From Candidatus Zixiibacteriota bacterium (GTDB lineage Bacteria > Zixibacteria > MSB-5A5 > SM1-73): a stretch of 28,485 nucleotides of DNA. The notes beneath the pieces were generated by a model. It worked only from the letters and a program-made list of their open reading frames with translations. It was not told the DNA's origin and searched no databases. The stretch lies in the NCBI GenBank assembly GCA_023127875.1, contig JAGMFA010000007.1, positions 1 to 28,485 of the forward strand, read 5' to 3'. Positions 15,860-22,791 of this stretch are shown piece by piece. The translations under genes and the position numbers were made by a program. Numbering within the stretch: the first letter of the stretch is position 1; each line of letters starts with the position of its first letter.

Positions 15860-17002
15860 TTAAACTCGTTGAGTTAAGTGAATCTTTGTGTCTTCGAAAG
15901 ATGGGTTTCTCTCCTCCAGAGCCGTCTGGAAAAGTTTTTCAAATTTGTCCACGGTTTTCTCCCAGGTGAAACGTTTGGCTGTTTGTGGTCCCGTTTCCCT
16001 GAATTTTTCGGCAAGATCACCATCGGAAAGCAAGCGCAGGATAGCATCAGCCATTTCCTTAATATCCCTGGGCATAACTACCAGAGAATTTTCTTCATGC
16101 TGGGCATAATCTTCGGTTCCGTACCTGGTGGTCACCACCGGAGTGCCACAGGCCATGGCCTCAATCGGCGGACCAGGGAAACTCTCATACCAGGAGGGAC
16201 ATACCAGAGCATCTGCGGAGGAATAAAGTTCTGCCAGTTGATCGTTTGTTAGGTTACACATAAACTTAAAAGGAACGCCAGAATATGTCTTCGCCAGAGG
16301 TATGGCACCGAAGACTACAAACTCCACATCATCTTCTTTCTCCATCACTATCTTCATACTCTGAATTGCATCTTCAAACCCTTTCCATTGTAAATCTTTT
16401 CCCAAACAGACCACCCTTTTTTTGTGGCTATTTTTTTCCACTCTACGGGGATAGAACACGGTATGGTCGATGCCGGGATTGATGATTGGAGGATCATACC
16501 CATATCTTTTCTTTATTTGCCTCTGGCACCAGATGGAATTGGTGGTCCGATGGAGAGGTAAACACATGCTCTCTCTAACTAGTTGAACTATCTCATCACG
16601 TTGATTATGATTATAAAAAAAGACCTCTTCAAAGTGCTGAACATGCTGGAAGGGTATTCCTTTTTTGCTTCTAATGACTGGAAAAGCTGTAAGCCAGCCT
16701 TGAGCCACATTCATATCGCATTCAGGGATAGCATGGGTCAAAGAATCTATCATCACATGGAAGTGATGATATCCATCCACCTTTAGAAATGAATTGACCT
16801 TACGAGATAGCTTTCTTCTTGCGGATCGCCAGAAGTTTTCGGCAAAAATTATTCGAGCCTTCCAGTCGAAGAAAAGAAGCTGAGGCTCCAATAAAGTAAC
16901 AGTCACCTCATGACCTCTCTCTATCAGTTTATTGGTGATGATATTGGTGGTTCGCATACCTCCAAATCCATCCAGATGGTCTATGGTGTAGTTTATCCTC
17001 AT
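15860..17002 (-). CDS. GT4-type glycosyltransferase
   Basis: A 380-residue GT-B glycosyltransferase. It starts with MRINYTIDHLDGFGGMRTT, an acceptor-side glycine-rich loop, and has VVCLGKDLQWKGFEDAI at the start of the donor domain. The EX7E motif is complete: E273 and E281 in WYESFPGPPIEAMACGTPV. The family includes transferases that extend capsule and O-antigen units; the sugar is unknown. The start is well supported by GGGAGGAG shortly before the ATG. It lies 21 bp after the flippase gene and 10 bp before the GT2 gene, within the same presumed transcript. Confidence 0.9.
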   Translation of the reverse strand: MRINYTIDHLDGFGGMRTTNIITNKLIERGHEVTVTLLEPQLLFFDWKARIIFAENFWRSARRKLSRKVNSFLKVDGYHHFHVMIDSLTHAIPECDMNVAQGWLTAFPVIRSKKGIPFQHVQHFEEVFFYNHNQRDEIVQLVRESMCLPLHRTTNSIWCQRQIKKRYGYDPPIINPGIDHTVFYPRRVEKNSHKKRVVCLGKDLQWKGFEDAIQSMKIVMEKEDDVEFVVFGAIPLAKTYSGVPFKFMCNLTNDQLAELYSSADALVCPSWYESFPGPPIEAMACGTPVVTTRYGTEDYAQHEENSLVVMPRDIKEMADAILRLLSDGDLAEKFRETGPQTAKRFTWEKTVDKFEKLFQTALEERNPSFEDTKIHLTQRV

Positions 17003-17023
17003 TCTTTACTCCTCCCTTTTCTT

Positions 17024-18454
17024 TTAAGCAGTCCTCACGGCCAGTTTTTTGATTATGAATTTATCTTCTTTGGAGATAGCTCCCGTGGCGAGAAGTAATA
17101 TCCCATAGATGATAACACATAAAGACAGTCCTAACACCGGATTCGCTTGGCGTAGCCACCAGGCAAAGGGCACCACCATGATGGCTGATGCCAAAATTTT
17201 CAGGACCAATTTAGACGAAGGCCGATACTCCAATATCTTGTATTGCCAATATAGGACAAGCACCGTTACCACCAACTCAGTTGCCAGGATGCTCAAACTT
17301 GTCCCGATTCTTCCCAGACTGGGGATTAAGAGCAAGTTCAAACTGATATTTATAGCCAATCCTATCCCGGTTATTTTGGTGCACAGCTTCTGATAGCCGG
17401 CACTGACCAATGCATTACCGGAAATGCCGTTGAGAAAAACAAGAAAAGCTGCCCAGATAAGTATGCGCAAAGGATCAGCAGATTGGGTAAAAGATGAACC
17501 GAAAATCAGCACCACAATCCGATCCGCAAAAACTGTGGTCAGAGTTGCCATTCCCAATCCAATCATTAGGAGATAGATAAATGACCGGTCCAGTAACTTT
17601 TTGAACTTATGTAAAGAAGAGACGAAAAGTTTGGAAAGAACTGGAAAGATCACCGGAATATACAGATTTATTACAGTTTTAGCCATAATAACCAGTTTGC
17701 TGGCGGCACTGTACCAGCCGGTTTCGGCATCTCCCCGAATGGTGGAGAGCAAGACTACATCCAGATTGAGATAAATGGTAGTAAAGATGAAATTTAAGGA
17801 AAAGGGAATTGTTTCCCGGATGAGATGTTTACAAAAGCCGAAGTCCAATCTTATCCGGGGACGGAGTAGTTTCCTGAGTAAAACAAAGTAACCTATTCCG
17901 CACACAGCGGCGCTTACGCAGAGATTAGATAGAGCTAAGGCGACAAGCCCCATACCATTGACCACCACAAAAATCCCCAATCCCAAAAGCAAAACAGAAG
18001 AAAGAACTTTTAGCAGAGATTCGTATTGGAACTTCTGGTAGGCTTCAAAGACCCACCGGAAGCTTGAGCCAAGAGTGAACAAGAACATATTGGCCGCAAG
18101 TATATAGACTAAGATGACCTTTTCATGAGGATAGTTTAGCAAGTTGATCAAAATACAGGTTATAAGAAAAACGAAAGTTCCCACCCCTACTCTGAGAAGG
18201 ATTATATTAGCTAACAGCTTGTTAGTTTTCTTTAGATCTTTTGCCGCCTCTCTGACCGCAAAAGTATTCCATCCCAGATTGCCCAATACTCCCAAAAGGC
18301 TGGTAAAGGAAATGACAAAGCCAAATATCCCGTATCTGACATTTCCTAAGTATCGGGCGCAGATAATCACAAAGATACTGGAACAAACATAGGTGATTAT
18401 ATTGGCAGCCAGCATCAGACTTAAATTCTTAAATATCCTTTGGATCGTATTCAT
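17024..18454 (-). CDS. Wzx-type oligosaccharide flippase
   Basis: A 476-residue inner-membrane protein of the MOP/PST superfamily. It has about 14 hydrophobic segments and the usual N-terminal pattern with ARYLGNVRYGIFGFVISF and WNTFAVREAAKD, as in Wzx/RfbX-type flippases. It would move the lipid-linked repeat unit from the cytoplasmic to the periplasmic face of the inner membrane, for the O-antigen ligase/polymerase encoded two genes downstream. Length is normal. The ATG at 18454 has no strong ribosome site and follows a 52-bp gap after the zinc-ribbon methyltransferase gene. Confidence 0.9.
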   Translation of the reverse strand: MNTIQRIFKNLSLMLAANIITYVCSSIFVIICARYLGNVRYGIFGFVISFTSLLGVLGNLGWNTFAVREAAKDLKKTNKLLANIILLRVGVGTFVFLITCILINLLNYPHEKVILVYILAANMFLFTLGSSFRWVFEAYQKFQYESLLKVLSSVLLLGLGIFVVVNGMGLVALALSNLCVSAAVCGIGYFVLLRKLLRPRIRLDFGFCKHLIRETIPFSLNFIFTTIYLNLDVVLLSTIRGDAETGWYSAASKLVIMAKTVINLYIPVIFPVLSKLFVSSLHKFKKLLDRSFIYLLMIGLGMATLTTVFADRIVVLIFGSSFTQSADPLRILIWAAFLVFLNGISGNALVSAGYQKLCTKITGIGLAINISLNLLLIPSLGRIGTSLSILATELVVTVLVLYWQYKILEYRPSSKLVLKILASAIMVVPFAWWLRQANPVLGLSLCVIIYGILLLATGAISKEDKFIIKKLAVRTA

Positions 18455-18506
18455 CTAATCGTTCAAAGCAATATGTTTGATTGTAAATAGAACAATTTCA
18501 GCAAAT

Positions 18507-19625
18507 CTATTTCTTTTGGGCAACGATCATTATGTTTTCCATGAATCTTTCAACCGGATAATCTTGAAATTTTAAAAAGGAAAATCTTCTCCTTAGAGGT
18601 AATGAAAGTTGATTTATTGATTTTCCATGCCAGTGAAAAGTCGGTTGGATATTGCTAAACCCATTTTTCATCAAACTTCCCTTTAGCTTATCAACATCGA
18701 TTCCTCTTTCCGCACCCTTTTTTTGCTCATGAAACTCCGCTTTGACTCTAATTTCCTTTAAGTCTGGTCTCATTTTCAGAAAATCGATGGGGGCTTTTTG
18801 GATGTCACCTCCTCTGGTGTCAAATTCAGTCGTTTGTTCGGTTAGCTTTAAAGGGGGGGGAAGGTATCTATACAAACGCCGATATATCCGATATATCCAC
18901 CAGGAGATCTTTCTTTCATCTATTACTGGTTGTTTTGTTGGATCCCAGTCGGAATATAGGTAGCCATCTGATTTTAGGACCCTGTTGATCTGCTTAAAAA
19001 TCTGTAGATAATCATAGAGATGATGAAGTACCGAAAAAATGGAGACTGTATTAAAAAGTGAGGACTTGAAAGGCAAAGACAGGGTGTCTGCCTGAATTAC
19101 CTCCAGGTTATTCTGTCTTGCCCCTTTTAACATGTTAAAGGAGATATCGACCCCTATAGCTCTTTTGAAGTGTTTGTTTCCCAATTTCAAGACGTTCCCT
19201 GTGCCACAGCCTAAATCCAAAAACAGGCCCTTTTGAGTCTTCTCAGATAGACCCTTTATGATTTCGTCCACTCTCTTTTGGTTGGAATCGCTCTGATGAA
19301 TAGCCTGTTCTACTTCATCTTCGTAGACTTCAGCCACGGCATCGTAATAAGCTATGTTAGCTTCCCTTACCTCTTTGTGCATTTTATTTGGTTTTTGGTC
19401 AATATCTTTTCCTCCCTTCTGGTTGTCAACTTGAGAACTTGGTTGCTCGTCCAAATTGGTGAGCATAACAGGGATGCCGTCTTTTACCGGATAACTTCTC
19501 CCACAGCGAGAACAGGTCAAATCAGCCTCAGTTATCTCTTCTGCCCGACGACTGCGAACTTGTATCTCAAGCGGCGATGTCTGGCAGGCAGGACAAGCCA
19601 GAAGGTCAATTAAATCGTTTTTCAT
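18507..19625 (-). CDS. Zinc-ribbon (Trm112-like) class I methyltransferase
   Basis: A 372-residue two-part protein. Residues 1-58 form a Trm112-like zinc ribbon, with C11-P-A-C14 and C38-S-R-C41 followed by YPVKDGIPVML. From about residue 90 comes a class I SAM methyltransferase: motif I LDLGCGTGN at 136-144, GVDIS, and the LPFKSSLFNTV and LHHL segments. The last 100 residues are less typical. Methylation of a sugar or lipid carrier in the glycan pathway is the likely role, by context only. The ATG overlaps the stop of the flavoprotein gene by 4 bp, with GGGGA just upstream. A free-standing Trm112 acts in tRNA/rRNA/protein methylation; fusion to its own methyltransferase suggests a separate job here. 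Confidence 0.85.
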   Translation of the reverse strand: MKNDLIDLLACPACQTSPLEIQVRSRRAEEITEADLTCSRCGRSYPVKDGIPVMLTNLDEQPSSQVDNQKGGKDIDQKPNKMHKEVREANIAYYDAVAEVYEDEVEQAIHQSDSNQKRVDEIIKGLSEKTQKGLFLDLGCGTGNVLKLGNKHFKRAIGVDISFNMLKGARQNNLEVIQADTLSLPFKSSLFNTVSIFSVLHHLYDYLQIFKQINRVLKSDGYLYSDWDPTKQPVIDERKISWWIYRIYRRLYRYLPPPLKLTEQTTEFDTRGGDIQKAPIDFLKMRPDLKEIRVKAEFHEQKKGAERGIDVDKLKGSLMKNGFSNIQPTFHWHGKSINQLSLPLRRRFSFLKFQDYPVERFMENIMIVAQKK

Positions 19626-20995
19626 AATGTCCCCATTTTTTTGGGATTCTTTTTTAATTTCTCATCTATCGTCTTTGCTAAATTTATGCCTCTCTCCACA
19701 CACGCATCCATGTTCAGATATTCAAATTCTGAAAATCTGCCACAAAGCCGAATTCCCAATCTGCTCACAAACCCCCGAACTGGCTTAATGTTTTTCTGAT
19801 AATCCTGATCATAGATAACGTAGGCATATTTTGATCTTCTAACCTGGGTAAAACAGACCGACTCTTTGGTGATTAATTTTCTTTTGTGCAGATTCCCTAT
19901 CACCTCTTGCGCGATTTTCTTATCATCGGTTTTCCAGAAGGAATCGTTTTCTCTGGTGGTTATCTCTGCGACCAGTGAAGATTTCCCTGAAGGAGCATTA
20001 TATCCACTGAACACCCGGGGAAAGGCGATACGATTAAACTTAACCTCAGGATCAGGAAAATAAACTGCGGTAAAGTTTGGAAGATTATTGCCCTTAAGCC
20101 CTAACATCACAGTGATTAGTGAATTATACTTCAAACCTTCAAGAGCACGCCGGATTCTGGCAGGCACTTTGTCCAACGCAGAGATCAAGTCAAAAATAGG
20201 AATGGTAGAAATTAGGAGGTCATACCTCTTGTTGGTCTTTCCATCTGAAACTATCCATTCTCCCTTTTGCTTAACCACCTTTTTCACCTCAAAATTTTTG
20301 ACGATATTGGACACCTTGTTCTCCATGCCCTTTATCAGAGCCTGAATACCTCCTCTTCGGGGATAATAAAAATAAAGCTGGTGAGTATAGCCTTCCGTGG
20401 AAATCCCTAAGGCTGATTTTATCACGTCCTCCACCGGTGGTTTGGGAACCCTGCCCTCCACCCAATGCAGGCTCATCTTTTCGGTGGGATAATTCCAGAT
20501 CTTTTCATTGTAAGGGATCAGATATTTTTCCGCTACTCCCTTGCCAAAGGTGTGATAGATCCATTCTTTGAAATTTGTGGGTTTGGGTCGGTGATTATTA
20601 TTTAGATAATGGTAAAGACATTCGAAGTTATCTTGTTTGGGAAGATCAGAAAGCCCGTTCTCAAAGGGATATTTGACAAAACAGCCCTTGAAGTGGATTT
20701 TGTTATTGCGTCTTTTTCTAAAGTAATTTTGTCCCAGGATGTCAAGCATGAAGTCGACTGCCTTTTTGTCCCTGGAGTATATTATATGTGCTCCACCATA
20801 GTCGAAGGTAAAACCATCTTTCTTAAAGCTTTTGAGTAACCCTCCGCATTCGTAGTCTTTCTCCAGAACCTCAACTCCGAATTTTTTGCAAGCTTTCTGC
20901 TTCAGACAAAAAGCAATGGTCAAGCCGGTAAGACCTCCCCCTAAAATTCCGATTCTGGTGGAACTCTTTATGTTATTCAGAAGTATTACAGACAT
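19622..20995 (-). CDS. FAD-dependent oxidoreductase (HemY/amine-oxidase-like)
   Basis: A 457-residue flavoprotein of the protoporphyrinogen-oxidase/amine-oxidase group. The FAD-binding GILGGGLTG is at 16-24, with VEVLEKDYECGGLLKS following, and GFTFDYGGAHIIYS is typical of HemY-like and UDP-galactopyranose-mutase-like enzymes. PTEKMSLHWVEGRVPKP and YYPRRGGIQALIKGM in the middle fit the HemY-like set found in polysaccharide loci. It is longer than UDP-galactopyranose mutases (about 380). The reaction is unknown; acting on a sugar or polyprenol is inference. I chose the ATG at 20995 over an in-frame TTG at 21010; neither has a strong ribosome site. As first gene of the locus it follows a leader of about 400 bp. 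Confidence 0.82.
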   Translation of the reverse strand: MSVILLNNIKSSTRIGILGGGLTGLTIAFCLKQKACKKFGVEVLEKDYECGGLLKSFKKDGFTFDYGGAHIIYSRDKKAVDFMLDILGQNYFRKRRNNKIHFKGCFVKYPFENGLSDLPKQDNFECLYHYLNNNHRPKPTNFKEWIYHTFGKGVAEKYLIPYNEKIWNYPTEKMSLHWVEGRVPKPPVEDVIKSALGISTEGYTHQLYFYYPRRGGIQALIKGMENKVSNIVKNFEVKKVVKQKGEWIVSDGKTNKRYDLLISTIPIFDLISALDKVPARIRRALEGLKYNSLITVMLGLKGNNLPNFTAVYFPDPEVKFNRIAFPRVFSGYNAPSGKSSLVAEITTRENDSFWKTDDKKIAQEVIGNLHKRKLITKESVCFTQVRRSKYAYVIYDQDYQKNIKPVRGFVSRLGIRLCGRFSEFEYLNMDACVERGINLAKTIDEKLKKNPKKMGTL

Positions 20996-21405
20996 TTCTG
21001 TTTTGCTCAAGTAGGCAAGGGAAAAACGAGAAACAGATATCCTTTCCCACTCATTTGAGCCTCAAATGACGAGTCCGTGTAAATTTAGGTCTTCGGAACA
21101 ACTAAAGGTCCGATTTTACATTTTTGTAGCTTTTAAACAGAAATTTTTGGGGACGTTTCTTACTTGTGGGGACGTTGTATCATTTTTCTTATCGACAGAT
21201 CTGTTTAGAACTTAATATCATTTTTAGCGTTTCTCATTATGGAACTGAGACTTAGCAAAGAAATCTATCGAAAGCAACCTGCGACCAGAGTGCCCTTCGA
21301 GGGATCTCATATAACGGGTACTTGGACAAAATCCGGTTTAAAAAATTTGAGGGATGCTTAAGTTGAGAAAAGAAAGTTTTTATATGTCCGAAATCCCTTG
21401 TTCGG
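20996..21405. other. Leader/intergenic region of the polysaccharide locus
   Basis: About 410 bp without a credible gene, between the terminator of the receptor operon and the first glycan gene. It should hold the promoter of the glycan locus, but I see no convincing -35/-10 pair. It does hold an inverted repeat TCATTTGA-GCC-TCAAATGA at 21051-21069, a 10-bp palindrome ACAGATCTGT at 21195-21204 that could be an operator, and two direct GGGGACGTT copies. A hypothetical ORF starting inside the terminator stem lacks a ribosome site and is not called. Confidence 0.5.
21149..21176 (+). repeat. Two direct GGGGACGTT copies
   Basis: GGGGACGTT occurs at 21149-21157 and again at 21168-21176, 19 bp apart, in the leader of the polysaccharide locus. 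Related GGGGAC words lie in other gene-free gaps (1584, 6159, 6176) and in the terminator stem at 21433-21448. This resembles REP-type or IS200-associated repeats, but no transposase is present. Confidence 0.5.
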
Positions 21406-21458
21406 GGCTTAAAAAAATGAAAAAGTCGGATAGTCCCCATTTGGGGACATATCCGACT
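21406..21458 (-). terminator. Intrinsic terminator of the receptor/PorV operon
   Basis: A 15-bp stem with a 4-nt loop and one bulged base: AGTCGGATA-GTCCCC / GGGGAC-a-TATCCGACT at 21424-21458. Read on the minus strand it is followed directly by TTTTTCATTTTTTT, the standard pattern of a Rho-independent terminator. It lies 35 bp past the stop of the PorV-like gene and should separate that operon from the polysaccharide locus. Confidence 0.88.
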
Positions 21459-21493
21459 AAACGTATGATCTTCTCTTTAGTTAAATGTGGCGA

Positions 21494-22507
21494 TCAAAAT
21501 TCAAATCCCAGCGAGAATCGATGAACACTGGAGAGGCGAGAGAAATCCGCCCAGGCATAGCTTATATCCAGTCTGGTGTTCTTGCCCGCCTTGACTTTCA
21601 TGCCGCCTCCCAAGGTCAATCCCTCCTCTTGGTAATTTAGCTTGTATCCAGCTCTCAAAGAGAAAGTCTTCTTCCACAGATATTCTCCGCCGAAGCTGGC
21701 CTGCTGAACGTTATCATTGGGATGCTTCGCTTCCATGGTGACAGTGAATTTTGATTCCGGTGAGTCGATCAAATCATAAGCCATTCCAAATCTGAAGGTG
21801 AGGGGCAGATCATAAGGGTCTACGGACAGTTTGGCTTTGACATTATCGTAGTTGGGATTTTGTGGTTGAGGATTGTGGTAGGAGTCCAGCTCCGGACCTT
21901 CCAGTTTCATCTCCGGACCCAGATTGGAGATATTCATCCCTATCCTTAGGCTTCTGAAGCCGGTATAAAACAGAGTTCCAAAGTCAAAGGCAAACCCAGA
22001 AGCACTCTCCTCCGAGATTCTTTCCCAGATATATTTCCCGCTTATTCCTGCGGAAAATCTATCGGTAAATTTTCGAGCATATCCGATAGCCAATGCATAG
22101 GAAGAGGCAGTATAAGTTTCTCCCGTTCCTTCTGGTTCTTCCACCGTGGTCACCTCCATATCCCCCATGCTCAAGGCGGTAAGGCTCACGCCAAGTGCAC
22201 TGTACTCGCTTAAAGATTTCGCGAAGCTGGCGTGATTGAGTTGAACATCCGATATCCAATCCACGTTGGTAAGTGACAAATTGGAGGAGGATATTTCCGT
22301 CAGTGCGGCAGGGTTCCAGTACATGGCATAAGCATCGTTGACGCAAGCCACAGATGCCTCCCCCATAGCCACATATCTGGCTCCCATGCCGATTTTGAGA
22401 AACTGCGCTCCAACTGTGCCCACCCGTGAGAACTCACTGGAATAAGCGGTGCTTGCCAGACTCAATATCAACAGAATCACAAGGAATCCAAACAACTTCA
22501 TTTTCAT
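21494..22507 (-). CDS. PorV/PorQ-family outer-membrane beta-barrel protein
   Basis: A 337-residue outer-membrane protein. A Sec signal peptide covers about residues 1-23 (KLFGFLVILLILSLASTAYS). The family signature follows: FLKIGMGARYVAMGEA, then ND and YWNPAAL. The rest alternates polar and hydrophobic residues as in a beta-barrel and ends in FSLGFEF, with a terminal Phe as BAM substrates have. In Bacteroidota PorV takes part in type IX secretion by collecting cargo with a C-terminal domain; in other FCB phyla many paralogues exist with unknown roles. It is the last gene of the receptor operon, after a gene whose product has such a C-terminal domain. The ATG at 22507 (or 22501) follows GGGGGAAAAG. 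Confidence 0.88.
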   Translation of the reverse strand: MKMKLFGFLVILLILSLASTAYSSEFSRVGTVGAQFLKIGMGARYVAMGEASVACVNDAYAMYWNPAALTEISSSNLSLTNVDWISDVQLNHASFAKSLSEYSALGVSLTALSMGDMEVTTVEEPEGTGETYTASSYALAIGYARKFTDRFSAGISGKYIWERISEESASGFAFDFGTLFYTGFRSLRIGMNISNLGPEMKLEGPELDSYHNPQPQNPNYDNVKAKLSVDPYDLPLTFRFGMAYDLIDSPESKFTVTMEAKHPNDNVQQASFGGEYLWKKTFSLRAGYKLNYQEEGLTLGGGMKVKAGKNTRLDISYAWADFSRLSSVHRFSLGFEF

Positions 22508-22536
22508 CTTTTCCCCCTTCTTTTATAGAATTCTTT

Positions 22537-22620
22537 TCAGTTAAACCTCTAAATTGTTAGAACATGATTTGCTATTTTTTTCGTTATCTTGCCAAGCCAT
22601 GAAGGCTTGGCTACGCGCTC
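22537..22620. repeat. 84-bp direct repeat, copy 1
   Basis: First copy of a near-identical direct repeat, from TCAGTTAAACCTCTAAATT to GGCTACGCGCTC, offset 138 bp from the second. It contains the inverted repeat GCCAAGCC-ATGAA-GGCTTGGC. The repeat fills most of the 284-bp gap between the PorV-like gene and the 908-residue protein gene. Neither strand shows a T-run after the stem, so this is not a standard terminator. Confidence 0.8.
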
Positions 22621-22674
22621 AGTTCGTCCGCTCAATCCTTCAGGCAAAGCCTTCAGGACAAGTCCGTTGACCGA

Positions 22675-22759
22675 TCAGTTAAACCTCTAAATTATTACAA
22701 CATGATTTGCTGTTTTTTTTCTTTATCTTGCCAAGCCATAAAGGCTTGGCTACGCGCTC
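22675..22759. repeat. 84-bp direct repeat, copy 2
   Basis: Second copy, 85 bp because its T-run is one base longer, with only about six other differences from copy 1. The palindrome is kept (GCCAAGCC-ATAAA-GGCTTGGC), with the single change in the loop. TCCGTTGAC words follow both copies (22663, 22774, 22786 region), suggesting the duplicated unit once reached further. Confidence 0.8.
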
Positions 22760-22791
22760 TATCCGTTTAATCCGTTGACCAATCCGTTGAC

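Noticed and set aside
19622..20995. UDP-galactopyranose mutase as the function of the flavoprotein
   Set aside because: Too long for the family, and the middle part reads more like HemY-type proteins; not excluded outright.
21252..21440. 62-residue minus-strand ORF
   Set aside because: Its ATG lies inside the terminator stem, there is no ribosome site, and the translation has no recognisable features.
22600..22760. Palindromes in the 84-bp repeats as intrinsic terminators
   Set aside because: No T-run follows the stem on either strand; on the minus strand the stem is followed by an A-rich stretch.
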